A stretch of 64,000 bases of DNA from UBA3775 sp964572955 (GTDB taxonomy: Bacteria > Bacillota > Clostridia > Lachnospirales > Lachnospiraceae), in contig CAZNGY010000003.1 of the NCBI GenBank assembly GCA_964572955.1, forward strand, positions 1 through 64,000, in the 5' to 3' direction. The position numbers and the translations under genes are program-made. The notes under the pieces were generated by a model, which was not told where the DNA came from, made no database searches, and worked only from the letters and a program-made list of their open reading frames with translations. Shown here piece after piece: positions 8,757 through 18,296 of the stretch. How positions within the stretch are numbered: the stretch's first letter is position 1; each line of letters opens with the position of its first letter.

Positions 8757-9386
8757 ATGACTTTAAAATTGAATAATGTAACAAAAATCATAAAAAGGAA
8801 CAAACTTCTGAATGGAATTTCGCTAGAGTTAGAAAGTGGAAATGTGTATGGTTTTGTTGGGAGAAACGGTTCAGGTAAAACAATGCTTTTTAGGGCAATT
8901 AGCGGAATGATACAGCTTGATGAAGGTTTTGTTGAAATTGACGGTAAAATATTGCATAAAGATTTTGATGTTTTACCGGGATTGGGAATGTTGTTGGAAA
9001 ACGCAGACATGTTCCCTAATAAAACAGGTCTTGATAATTTGTTGTATTTATCAATGATAAGAAAACAAATTGGCGAAAAAGAAGCCAGGGATGCAATGAT
9101 AAGGGTTGGTTTAAATCCTGATGACACAAAGAGTTACAGAAAGTATTCTCTGGGAATGAAGCAAAAACTCCGTATAGCTCAGGCAATTATGGAGAAAAAC
9201 GATGTATTGATTTTTGATGAGCCGACAAACGGATTAGATAGAGAGGCTGTTGAAAAATTTAAGATTATAGTTGAAGAAGAAAAGAAAAATGGAGCAATAA
9301 TACTTCTTGCAAGTCATAATAAGGAAGAAATAGAATTGCTTTCAGATAAGATTTATATATTGGATGCAGGTCAGATTATAGAGTGA
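8757..9386 (+). CDS. ABC transporter ATP-binding protein
   Basis: A 209-residue nucleotide-binding subunit. Walker A is GRNGSGKT, the signature is YSLGMKQK (LSGGQ-type), Walker B plus catalytic glutamate is VLIFDEPTNGLD, and the switch histidine is in LLASHNKEEIE. It is shorter than exporters with a C-terminal extension and belongs to the CcmA/NatA-like group by pattern. The ribosome binding site AGGAG lies about 10 bases before ATG 8757. It should energise the two permeases on either side of it. Confidence 0.93.
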   Translation: MTLKLNNVTKIIKRNKLLNGISLELESGNVYGFVGRNGSGKTMLFRAISGMIQLDEGFVEIDGKILHKDFDVLPGLGMLLENADMFPNKTGLDNLLYLSMIRKQIGEKEARDAMIRVGLNPDDTKSYRKYSLGMKQKLRIAQAIMEKNDVLIFDEPTNGLDREAVEKFKIIVEEEKKNGAIILLASHNKEEIELLSDKIYILDAGQIIE

Positions 9387-9425
9387 TTTATTACATTGAA
9401 ACATGGTTTATAATACTGACTTACA

Positions 9426-10262
9426 ATGATTACGGGAATGAGGGAATATATGAAAAGGAACTATCTTATAAGTATCTTATGTATGGTAATTCTTTTATTA
9501 CTTAATGTTATTTCTTATATAGGTGACGGAAATGTTAATATGATTGATTATATAGTATATATGACATTCGGTTATCCGGAGATAAACACTGCTTCGTTAA
9601 TGTATATTTTGACTTTCATGCTTCCATTTGTTATTTTTCAAATATTTAATGGAATAAATATATATATGAACCTTTCGGAGGGCAGTATTTACACTTTTTA
9701 CCGATATTCCTCAAGAAGAAAATGGCTTATAAAGCAGATAATGATTCAATTTTTTTTATGTATATTATTTTCCGCTTTATATATTTTTACGGGTATGATA
9801 CTGGTTGGTATGATATTAAAAACAGCAATAAACCATGAGGCATTAATCTTAGGAGTATGGGCTGTTTTGAATATTGGTTTTTGGCTGACTGCATGTACTT
9901 TATTGATAAATTTTCTTTCTTTTGTCAGGAATAGTGCATTTGGTATTGTAGCAGTGGAAGGAATACAGACGATGTTCATGACTGCTATGTTATTCTTTCA
10001 GCCGATGGGAGCTTTGGATATATATCAGGGAGATTATATTGAAAGAAATATCAGACTGTTGAAATTTAATCCGATGGCTCATTTGATTACATCATGGCAT
10101 TCGTCAAATAATGCGGAAATCAATCAATTTCTGCAATGTAATGATATTGATATTTCATTAATATTATCACCGGTTATTTGGGGAGTTGCGGCAGTGATTG
10201 TTGCCATTGTTTTTATTTATAGGATAAAGAAAATCGATATCATTGAGGACAGGAGGGATTAG
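9426..10262 (+). CDS. ABC transporter permease (second subunit)
   Basis: A 278-residue membrane protein with about six hydrophobic helices and the coupling-like segment YTFYRYSSRRKWLIKQ matching the first permease of the cassette. The start is uncertain: ATG 9426 has no clear ribosome binding site, while ATG 9450 is preceded by GAGGGAA-like sequence at poor spacing. The gap after the ATPase gene is 39 bases with no terminator, so it is in the same transcript. The next gene begins three bases after its stop. Confidence 0.8.
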   Translation: MITGMREYMKRNYLISILCMVILLLLNVISYIGDGNVNMIDYIVYMTFGYPEINTASLMYILTFMLPFVIFQIFNGINIYMNLSEGSIYTFYRYSSRRKWLIKQIMIQFFLCILFSALYIFTGMILVGMILKTAINHEALILGVWAVLNIGFWLTACTLLINFLSFVRNSAFGIVAVEGIQTMFMTAMLFFQPMGALDIYQGDYIERNIRLLKFNPMAHLITSWHSSNNAEINQFLQCNDIDISLILSPVIWGVAAVIVAIVFIYRIKKIDIIEDRRD

Positions 10263-10264
10263 TT

Positions 10265-11080
10265 TTGAAAAAATATGCTATTTTTGTATTTTTATTTTTT
10301 GCTGCTTTAATGTTAAACGATAATGTAGAAGCAAAAGAAATAAAAGAATATTGTGTTACTGGATCGTTTTAAAAACATAAAGATGATTATGTTTTTAAAG
10401 TTGAGATACTGTCTGATTCATCGTATCAGCTGGAAAACATGGTGAGCGTGAATAATGACAAAAGTTATGTGGTTGTTGATATAGAGGAAAGTGTTTTTAA
10501 TGAATATTTTAGTTTTGGTGAAAAATATACATTTGTAATTAATGATGATGATAAAAACGGAAGATATGAAATAAAAAATCTTGGTGAAAAGCATTGTTAT
10601 TTACGTTGGGATAATTATGGTGATTATATAGGAAAGGTTTCGGGATATTTTGAAAAAGAGTGCGAGGAAATAAGCTTTCATAACGAATATTTTGAAGAAA
10701 CATCAGTTTATAAATTTGTGATCGTATCCTCAGATAACGATGAAATCAAGAATAAAGATTACGTGTACATGGTATATGAAAAAGAATACTTTAAAGAAAA
10801 ACTGGGTTATAATAATTCGTATAGTATTTCTTTGTTTGATACCGGTGAGGTTTATGATGAATGTGGATTGTATTCAATGTTTTCACCAGAATTTCTAAGA
10901 TATTTTACTTTCGGATTTGAAGTTTATGATAAAAATGAAATGATATCAGATGCAAAAGAAGAAAAACAGGAAGAAATAAAAGAATCCTTTAAGCCAATGA
11001 TTATAGTAGTGACGTTGGTGGTTTTATCCGGAACAATATACTCTATAGCACAGAAAAAATGGTTAGATAAAAAAAGATAA
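10265..11080 (+). pseudogene. Secreted membrane-anchored protein gene interrupted by an in-frame TAA
   Basis: TTG 10265, preceded by GGAGGG in the end of the permease gene, begins a signal peptide (LKKYAIFVFLFFAALMLN, then NVEAKE). The frame stops at TAA 10370-10372 after 35 codons, then continues open in the same frame to 11080. Changing that one codon would give a protein of about 271 residues: signal peptide, an acidic beta-rich domain of about 200 residues, and a C-terminal membrane helix (IIVVTLVVLSGTIYSIAQ) followed by KKWLDKKR. Such an N-signal plus C-anchor layout places the domain outside the cell. No family was recognised. A start at ATG 10439 would lose the export signal. Either the gene is broken or there is one sequencing error. 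Confidence 0.65.
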
Positions 11081-11119
11081 AAATATATATTTACAATTCT
11101 CTCTAGTGGACAGTCATAC

Positions 11120-11147
11120 TTGAAAAAAACATACAATATGCTATAAT
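11120..11147 (+). promoter_or_regulatory. Promoter upstream of uppP
   Basis: TTGAAA (11120-11125) and a perfect TATAAT (11142-11147) with a 16-base spacer. It gives a leader of about 40 bases and marks the return from the accessory cassette to core genes. Confidence 0.65.
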
Positions 11148-11195
11148 TAAACAGATTACGGGCATCCCCGAAGTGTATATATTCAGGAGGAAAGA

Positions 11196-12041
11196 ATGAG
11201 TTTTACGGAATTTTTAAAGATTGTTTTTTTTGGAATAATTGAAGGAATTACGGAATGGCTTCCGATAAGCAGTACCGGTCATCTTTTATTGGCAGAGCAA
11301 TTCGTAAAAATGAATGTAAGCGAGGCCTTTTGGAATGTATTCCTTGTTGTAATCCAGTTAGGAGCAATATTTGCCGTAGTTGTTCTGTTTTGGAACAAAA
11401 TATGGCCTTTTTGTATGGATAAGGAAAGTCATTATGTAAACTATCCTAAAATTGTTTTATGGATGAAAATCCTCCTTGCGTGTGTACCTGCAGCAATAGT
11501 AGGTTTATTGTTCGAGGATGCCATAGATTCTGTCTTTTATACGGAAAGCAGGGCACCATATACAGTTGGTACAACACTTATAGTTTATGGTATACTTTTT
11601 ATTGTAATAGAAAATTACAATGAAAACAGAACACCGAAATATAAAACATTAAGCAGTCTTGGATTCAGAACGGCTTTTTATATTGGTCTTTTTCAGCTTT
11701 TGGCACTAATCCCTGGGACTAGTCGTTCAGGAGCAACAATTATCGGAGCAATTCTTCTTGGTATGGGGAGAAGTGTGGCTGCTGAATTTACGTTTTATCT
11801 TGCAATTCCGGTTATGTTAGGTGCAAGTCTGTTGAAAATAGTAAAATTTGTGGCAGAAAACGGGATGTTTACAGGAAATGAAGTGTGCATTCTTATCATT
11901 GGATGCATTGTGGCATTTATAGTATCGGTTATTGTTATCAAATTTTTTATGGACTATATAAAGAAGCATGATTTTAAAATTTTTGGCTGGTACAGAATTA
12001 TTGCTGGTGCAGTTGTTTTGGGATATTTTATTCTCAAATAG
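11196..12041 (+). CDS. uppP: Undecaprenyl-diphosphatase (BacA/UppP family)
   Basis: Integral membrane enzyme that dephosphorylates undecaprenyl diphosphate to recycle the lipid carrier for cell wall synthesis; extra copies give bacitracin tolerance. The two family signatures are present: EGITEWLPISSTGHL near residue 15 and PGTSRSGATI near residue 174, with about eight hydrophobic helices. At 281 residues it has normal length. AGGAGG lies upstream of ATG 11196. It has its own promoter and a hairpin after it, so it is probably transcribed alone or leaks into ftsK. Confidence 0.96.
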   Translation: MSFTEFLKIVFFGIIEGITEWLPISSTGHLLLAEQFVKMNVSEAFWNVFLVVIQLGAIFAVVVLFWNKIWPFCMDKESHYVNYPKIVLWMKILLACVPAAIVGLLFEDAIDSVFYTESRAPYTVGTTLIVYGILFIVIENYNENRTPKYKTLSSLGFRTAFYIGLFQLLALIPGTSRSGATIIGAILLGMGRSVAAEFTFYLAIPVMLGASLLKIVKFVAENGMFTGNEVCILIIGCIVAFIVSVIVIKFFMDYIKKHDFKIFGWYRIIAGAVVLGYFILK

Positions 12042-12092
12042 AAATGAATCGGAGAAACATATTCGGTATTAGGCAAATTAAGACATATTATT

Positions 12093-12131
12093 TGAAACCG
12101 GTATCAACATAAAATAGATGAGCCGGTTTCA
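12093..12131 (+). terminator. Hairpin between uppP and ftsK, possible weak terminator
   Basis: Arms GAAACCGG (12094-12101) and CCGGTTTC (12123-12130) with a 21-base loop, followed by AGTTAGTTTT. The T run is broken, so it may be an attenuator or a weak terminator. Confidence 0.35.
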
Positions 12132-12149
12132 GTTAGTTTTGGAGGATTT

Positions 12150-15100
12150 ATGACGGAAACAAAGAAAACAGTTAAGAAAGCGACTGATAATAAAAAGGCT
12201 TCTGCCAAAAAAAAAGCAAAACAAGGTGCAGTTTCTGGTTCAAAAACAAAGAAGGCTACAAATCCTGCCCAAAATGCAGTGCGTAAGTCTAAAACTGAGT
12301 TTGATGAATATAAGAAAAAAGTTGAAGAAACAGATTTGGATTATACTGATTTTGAGCGTTCTGAGGAAAGAAGACAGAAGGCTTTCAGGGATTATGAACA
12401 GGGGCAGAAAGTAAAGGATGAGATTGTTATTATAATTTCAGTTCTTGCCGCAGTTATAATGATTTTAAGTTATTTTAATATTTGCGGAATAATCGGAAAA
12501 GCAGTAAACTGTATTCTTTTTGGGTTTATGGGTGTATTTGCTTATGTGTTTCCATTTGCTTTTGTTGCGATATGCAGTTATCAGGTTTTCAACAAAAACA
12601 AATCTGTGTCCGGTAGAAATTTGTTCTTTTGCATAATGTCGCTTATATGTATTTGCTCGATTATACATATTTTTACGATATATGATTCCGTTTCCTTTTT
12701 TGGCAGTTTCAAAGAAGGATTTGTTGAAAAAAGAGGAGGAGGTTTTCTTGGAGAACTTTTAGCGTGGCCTCTTTGTCATTTGTTTGGAAAAATTGCGGCT
12801 ATAATAATAGAGATTGTTCTTGTACTTATTTGTTTTATGATGCTTTCCGGAAAGGCAATACTAAGTATTATTAAACAGACAGGAAAGAAGGAATATGACG
12901 AGTATTCAAGAAGACGTAAGGAAAGTAATGAGCGTAAACAACAGCAGACTTATGAGCGTAATCTTGAATTGATGGAAGGAAAACGCAGAGAACAGCAGGA
13001 AAAAAGGCCTAAAGTTTATGCAGCAGGAATTGGTTCATCAAACTCAACAGTAGGACAGTATATTCCCAAAAAGAGGAATAATGAATCCTTTCTTGAAAGA
13101 TTAAAGAGTGATAATTTTATAAATACAAAAGAAACTCAGATTGAGAGTGTAAAGAAAAATACTTCGAAAAATAATGAAGTACCTATATGCTCAGATGTTT
13201 CATTAAATGAGATAAAAGAAGATAAGAGCGGCCTTGATATGGTTGAAATTGTAGGTGCCGCGGAAGAAAACGAAAACATTTTTGAAAAAGAGATTTATAA
13301 ATCAGAGATGGAAAGGAAGTTCGGAACATCAGGAATTTCATCAGATAAGGTAGAACATAAATTTGTTCCGGAGAGAACGGATTATGAGGATGAACCAAAT
13401 TACTCAGAGCAGGATTTCGTTTCGGAAGTTTTTGGAAACGAAGGTCTGAATGGAGAAAAAAATAGTGTTGCCGCAATGACAGACATTAACTCTGAAATAA
13501 AAAAACAGGGAAACTTTGGAATGAGAAGTGACAAGGCTGAAAAGTCTCTTAATTCTGCAGTTTTTGCTAGAGGAGATTATAAATCCGTAAGTGATAAATC
13601 AATAGAAAGCCACAGCCTGATGGGAAAACAGGAGCAACACACAGCATCACCTGCTGACAATGCTGTTTCAGCAGGAATAGTAAAGAAGGCTCCAAGGGTA
13701 ATAAAACCGTATAAATTCCCGCCGATAAGTCTTCTCAAAAATGCTTCCGGCGGAGGGAAAACAAATTCGGCGTCAGAACTTCGTGAAACTGCAAGAAAAC
13801 TTCAGGATACTCTTAAGAGCTTTGGAGTAAATGTAACAATACTTAATATAAGTTGTGGACCTAGTGTTACCAGATATGAACTTCAACCTGAACAGGGAGT
13901 AAAGGTAAGTAAGATAACATCACTTGCTGATGATATAAAGCTTAATCTGGCGGCTTCGGATATAAGGATTGAAGCTCCTATTCCCGGTAAAGCAGCAATT
14001 GGTATTGAAGTTCCAAATAAATCAAGACAGACGGTTGCTTTAGGAACTCTTATCAATTCAGAAGAATTTAAAAACAGCAAATCACCGATTAGTTTTGCAA
14101 TTGGAAAAGATCTTGGCGGACAGGTGATAGTTGAAAATCTTAAGGAAATGCCACATCTTCTTATTGCGGGTGCTACGGGTTCGGGTAAGTCAGTATGTAT
14201 AAATACTCTTATAATGAGTATTATCTATAAATCGTCACCGGATGACGTTAAGTTGATATTGATAGATCCTAAAGTTGTTGAACTTAGTGTTTACAATGGA
14301 ATTCCGCATCTTTTGATTCCGGTTGTAACAGATCCTAAAAAGGCATCCGGAGCACTTAACTGGGCAGTAATGGAAATGACTGACAGATACAAGAAATTCG
14401 CTGAGCTTGGTGTAAGGGAAATTGAAGGTTATAATAAACGGGTTGAAAGCATGAAGGAGCCTGAAAAAACAAGCAGCGGAGAAATATATGAGAAAATGCC
14501 TAAGATTGTAATTGTAATCGATGAGCTTGCAGATCTTATGATGGTTGCACCGGGAGAAGTTGAAGATTACATTTGTCGTATAGCTCAGTTGGCAAGAGCA
14601 GCAGGAATTCATCTTGTTATAGCTACACAGCGACCTTCGGTAAATGTAATAACCGGACTTATTAAGGCAAATATTCCATCACGAATTGCATTTTCGGTTT
14701 CATCACAAATTGATTCAAGGACAATTCTTGACGTAGGAGGTGCTGAAAAGCTGCTTGGAAAGGGAGACATGCTTATGCATACCGGAGCGCACCCTAAACT
14801 TGTACGTGTTCAGGGCGCATATGTTTCAGACACGGAAGTGATGGAGGTAGTTGATTTCCTGAAACAAAATAACGACAATGGGTATGATGAAGAAACTTCA
14901 GATAAGATAAGTAAAGCTATGGATTCGGCGGACAATAATATAAAAGGACAGAGCATGACTGCATCTGATGAAAATGACTATGATGAACACCTGTATTCTG
15001 CAGGAATGTTTATCATACAGAAAGAAAAAGCTTCAATTGGTGCTTTGCAGAGACAATTTAAAATAGGGTTTAACAGAGCTGCAAGGATAATGGATCAGCT

Positions 15101-15206
15101 TAGTGAATTTGGTGTCGTAGGTCCGGAAGAGGGAACAAAGCCAAGACAAATTATTATGTCAGCTGAACAGTTTGAAAATTTTGCGAATGAAAACGGATTA
15201 AAATAA
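12150..15206 (+). CDS. ftsK: DNA translocase FtsK/SpoIIIE
   Basis: Septum-bound motor that pumps DNA during division (or into the forespore in spore formers). The order is a lysine- and alanine-rich N-terminal tail of about 90 residues, four membrane helices at about 90-240, a charged linker of about 300 residues, the RecA-like motor with Walker A GATGSGKS (residues 674-681) and Walker B VIVIDELADLMM, and a C-terminal winged helix (gamma domain; SIGALQRQFKIGFNRAARIM) that reads DNA polarity sites. At 1018 residues it is longer than Bacillus SpoIIIE, mainly because of the tail and linker. GGAGG precedes ATG 12150. mutL follows after 11 bases. Confidence 0.95.
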   Translation: MTETKKTVKKATDNKKASAKKKAKQGAVSGSKTKKATNPAQNAVRKSKTEFDEYKKKVEETDLDYTDFERSEERRQKAFRDYEQGQKVKDEIVIIISVLAAVIMILSYFNICGIIGKAVNCILFGFMGVFAYVFPFAFVAICSYQVFNKNKSVSGRNLFFCIMSLICICSIIHIFTIYDSVSFFGSFKEGFVEKRGGGFLGELLAWPLCHLFGKIAAIIIEIVLVLICFMMLSGKAILSIIKQTGKKEYDEYSRRRKESNERKQQQTYERNLELMEGKRREQQEKRPKVYAAGIGSSNSTVGQYIPKKRNNESFLERLKSDNFINTKETQIESVKKNTSKNNEVPICSDVSLNEIKEDKSGLDMVEIVGAAEENENIFEKEIYKSEMERKFGTSGISSDKVEHKFVPERTDYEDEPNYSEQDFVSEVFGNEGLNGEKNSVAAMTDINSEIKKQGNFGMRSDKAEKSLNSAVFARGDYKSVSDKSIESHSLMGKQEQHTASPADNAVSAGIVKKAPRVIKPYKFPPISLLKNASGGGKTNSASELRETARKLQDTLKSFGVNVTILNISCGPSVTRYELQPEQGVKVSKITSLADDIKLNLAASDIRIEAPIPGKAAIGIEVPNKSRQTVALGTLINSEEFKNSKSPISFAIGKDLGGQVIVENLKEMPHLLIAGATGSGKSVCINTLIMSIIYKSSPDDVKLILIDPKVVELSVYNGIPHLLIPVVTDPKKASGALNWAVMEMTDRYKKFAELGVREIEGYNKRVESMKEPEKTSSGEIYEKMPKIVIVIDELADLMMVAPGEVEDYICRIAQLARAAGIHLVIATQRPSVNVITGLIKANIPSRIAFSVSSQIDSRTILDVGGAEKLLGKGDMLMHTGAHPKLVRVQGAYVSDTEVMEVVDFLKQNNDNGYDEETSDKISKAMDSADNNIKGQSMTASDENDYDEHLYSAGMFIIQKEKASIGALQRQFKIGFNRAARIMDQLSEFGVVGPEEGTKPRQIIMSAEQFENFANENGLK

Positions 15207-15217
15207 GGACAGGAAAA

Positions 15218-17278
15218 ATGGGAAACATTAAGCTTCTTGATAAAGAAACCATAAACAAGATTGCTGCCGGTGAGGTTATTGAAAAGCCAGCATCTATTGT
15301 TAAAGAATTGGTTGAAAATTCCATTGATGCAGGCGCAACGATTATTACATGTGAGATTAAAGAAGGTGGAAAATCTTTTATTCGAATCACAGATAATGGA
15401 TGCGGAATAGATAATGAAGATATCAGAACAGCATTTTTAAGGCATTCTACAAGTAAGATTTCAGATGAACATGACTTGGAAAATATTAAGAGCCTTGGTT
15501 TCAGAGGTGAGGCATTGAGCAGTATCTCAGCAATTGCCAAATTGGAAATGCTGACTAAAAGGGCAGATGATTTTTTGGGAAGCAGGTATATATGTGAAGG
15601 CGGTGTAGAAAAAATTTTTGAAGAAGCAGGTTGTCCGGATGGGACAACCTTTATAATAAGAGATATTTTCTTTAATACACCTGCCAGAAGAAAGTTTTTG
15701 AAGTCATCGGCAACAGAAGCAGGATATATAAGTGATCTTATTAATAGGCTTGCGATATCTCACCCTGAAATTTCTTTTAGATTCATTAATCAGGGAAAAA
15801 CAATTTTATTTACAAATGGAAATGGTAACGAAAAAGATACTCTTTATTCCATATATGGAAGAGATGTTGCATCAAATCTGATTGCTGTAAATTATCATTC
15901 AGAAATGCTTAATGTTACCGGTTATATAGGTAAACCGGTAATTCTCAGGGGAAACAGAATATGTGAAAACTATTATGTAAATGGCAGATATTCTAAGTCA
16001 TCAATAATTACTAAGGCAATTGAAGAAGGATATAAAGGATATGCAATGCAACATAAATATCCTTTTACTTCTCTTCATTTTGAATTTCCGTTAGATAAAC
16101 TGGATGTGAATGTACATCCAAGCAAAATGGAAGTCAGAATAACTGAAGGAGAATTCTACTATACCAAAATATATGAGTTGGTAAGTAATGCATTGAGGTC
16201 AAGTAACATGATAGTGGATGCATCATTCGGCGGAAAAGAAAAGGGGGAGAAAAGAACTCTTGATTTTGCTGACGTGGAAAAATCCGACAAATATAAAAAT
16301 GAGGTGCAGGCTTCTGAAACAGTACAAAAGGTTTCTGAACCGACAATTGAATACCGGAAAGAAGAATCCATTGAAAAAAATGTATTAATTAAGGAAGATA
16401 GGGATTACAATCCTAGTATAAAAAAGGAAGATATAAATGAGATAATAACAGAAGAAGTAAAGGAACAGATAACAAAAACAGAAGAACAAAAGAGTCCGGC
16501 ACTTATTGCAGATCCTGATTTTGTACCGAAGATGAAAAATGAAGGGTTTACAGTACATCAAAATGAAGCTGATATTTCAGCAGGGATTAAAGAAACGTCG
16601 GAATCTAAATCCGATATTTCTGTTTCTGTTTCAGATAAGGAATATGAACAGATAAGTTTTGCCGTAAATGAAGAATTTATGCAGCAGTCGAATAACAGTA
16701 ACAAATCATATAAAATTGTGGGACAGATTTTTGGAACATATTGGATTGTAGAACTGAAAGAAAATATGTTTATCATTGATCAACATGCTGCACATGAGAA
16801 GATTCTTTACGAACGAACTTTGGAAAGATACAGAAAGAGGGAAACAATATCACAACAGCTGTATCCACCGATAATTGTAACGTTGTCAATTTTGGAGGAA
16901 GCCGTTTTAAACAAATACAATGAATATTTTTTGGAGTTGGGGTTTGAAATATCTCATTTTGGAGGCAGAGAGTATGCTATTAATGCAGTTCCGTGTGATT
17001 TGTTCAGAGTTACAGGAGAGGCTTTTTTTCATGACTTGTTGGACCAGCTTATTAGCAGTCCTGTTAAAGGTGAGATTGATGCAGTAATAGACAGAATTGC
17101 AACAATGTCATGTAAAGCGGCAATAAAAGGTAATCATAATTATACTGTGGCCGAAGCGGAAAATCTTATAAGCGAGCTTTTAAAACTTGAAAATCCGTAT
17201 CACTGTCCGCATGGTCGTCCGGTGATTATAAGTATGACAAAGAGGGATGTTGAGAAAAAGTTTAAGAGAATTATATGA
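15218..17278 (+). CDS. mutL: DNA mismatch repair protein MutL with endonuclease motif
   Basis: ATPase and nicking endonuclease of mismatch repair. The N-terminal GHKL domain shows NSIDAGATII, DNGCGI, and SLGFRGEAL. A long acidic linker (about residues 345-500) leads to the C-terminal dimerisation domain with the metal-binding motif DQHAAHEKILYE (from residue 521) and CPHGRPVI near the end, both typical of MutL in bacteria lacking MutH. ATG 15218 follows AGGACAGG and lies 11 bases after ftsK, so they are co-transcribed. mutS, the usual upstream partner, is not in the window. Confidence 0.95.
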   Translation: MGNIKLLDKETINKIAAGEVIEKPASIVKELVENSIDAGATIITCEIKEGGKSFIRITDNGCGIDNEDIRTAFLRHSTSKISDEHDLENIKSLGFRGEALSSISAIAKLEMLTKRADDFLGSRYICEGGVEKIFEEAGCPDGTTFIIRDIFFNTPARRKFLKSSATEAGYISDLINRLAISHPEISFRFINQGKTILFTNGNGNEKDTLYSIYGRDVASNLIAVNYHSEMLNVTGYIGKPVILRGNRICENYYVNGRYSKSSIITKAIEEGYKGYAMQHKYPFTSLHFEFPLDKLDVNVHPSKMEVRITEGEFYYTKIYELVSNALRSSNMIVDASFGGKEKGEKRTLDFADVEKSDKYKNEVQASETVQKVSEPTIEYRKEESIEKNVLIKEDRDYNPSIKKEDINEIITEEVKEQITKTEEQKSPALIADPDFVPKMKNEGFTVHQNEADISAGIKETSESKSDISVSVSDKEYEQISFAVNEEFMQQSNNSNKSYKIVGQIFGTYWIVELKENMFIIDQHAAHEKILYERTLERYRKRETISQQLYPPIIVTLSILEEAVLNKYNEYFLELGFEISHFGGREYAINAVPCDLFRVTGEAFFHDLLDQLISSPVKGEIDAVIDRIATMSCKAAIKGNHNYTVAEAENLISELLKLENPYHCPHGRPVIISMTKRDVEKKFKRII

Positions 17279-17342
17279 TATGTTAAATACACGTTTATGA
17301 AGGAAATGTGTATTCATATGTTTTTTTTGTATGGAGTAAATT

Positions 17343-18296
17343 ATGAAAAAACCTATAATAATAATATCAGGACCGACGGCTGTCGGAAAAACTGACTTAT
17401 CAATAAAACTTGCTGAATATCTCGGAACCGATATAATCAGTGCTGATTCAATGCAGGTTTATACTGATATGAACATTGGTACAGCTAAGATAACGCCGGA
17501 GGAGATGAATGGGATAAAGCACCACCTTATTGACATTATTTCTCCATTTGATGAATGGAATGTGATGAAATTTAAAGAATATGCATTGAAAGCAGCAGAA
17601 GAAATATATAAAAAAGGTAGAATTCCGATAGTTGCCGGTGGGACAGGATTTTATATTCAGGCCTTTCTTAAAAATGTGTCATTTGAAGATGAACCTGACA
17701 ATAGAATCAGGGAAGAACTTACTGATATTGTAAAGGAAAGGGGAGCAGAATATCTTCATGATATATTAAAAGAATGTGATCCTGAATCAGCAGATGCAAT
17801 TCATGCCAATAATGTTAAAAGAGTAATAAGGGCTATTGAATTTTACAGGTTGAATGGCTATCCAATTTCAAAACATAACAAAGAACAGGAAATCAACGAT
17901 TCACCTTTTGATTATCTGTATATCGTACTTACTGATAACAGAGAAAAGCTTTATGACAGGATAAACAAAAGAGTGGATGTTATGATTTCTGAAGGATTGA
18001 TTGAAGAAGTAATAAAATTAAAAAATATGGGGCTGGACAGAACTTATATTTCAATGCAGGGAATCGGTTACAAGGAGGTTTTCTCGTATCTTGAAGGTGA
18101 AACGAATCTTGAAGAAGCTGTAGAAATGATAAAAAAAGACACAAGACATTTCGCAAAAAGACAGCTTACATGGTTCAGACGTGAAAAGAATGTGGTATTG
18201 ATTAACAAAAGCGACTTTGAATGTAAAGAAGATTTACAAAGATTTATTTACAAAATGGTCGATGATAAGTATGGAAGAAAAGAGGAAGAAAGTTAA
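17343..18296 (+). CDS. miaA: tRNA dimethylallyltransferase
   Basis: Adds a dimethylallyl group to A37 of tRNAs that read codons starting with U. The P-loop is GPTAVGKTDLS at the N-terminus; the tRNA and substrate loop SADSMQVYTDMNIGTAK follows, then the GGTGFYIQA motif and FAKRQLTWFRR near residue 280. Length 317 is normal. It overlaps the next gene by one base (TAATG), indicating translational coupling. Confidence 0.97.
   Translation: MKKPIIIISGPTAVGKTDLSIKLAEYLGTDIISADSMQVYTDMNIGTAKITPEEMNGIKHHLIDIISPFDEWNVMKFKEYALKAAEEIYKKGRIPIVAGGTGFYIQAFLKNVSFEDEPDNRIREELTDIVKERGAEYLHDILKECDPESADAIHANNVKRVIRAIEFYRLNGYPISKHNKEQEINDSPFDYLYIVLTDNREKLYDRINKRVDVMISEGLIEEVIKLKNMGLDRTYISMQGIGYKEVFSYLEGETNLEEAVEMIKKDTRHFAKRQLTWFRREKNVVLINKSDFECKEDLQRFIYKMVDDKYGRKEEES

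Noticed and set aside
8741..9127. Minus-strand open frame opposite the ATPase gene
   Set aside because: The plus-strand frame has all ABC ATPase motifs; the minus frame has no homology-like features.
17279..17342. AATACAC/GTGTATT hairpin followed by T bases between mutL and miaA
   Set aside because: The stem is short and AT-rich with a 15-base loop; not strong enough to call a terminator.
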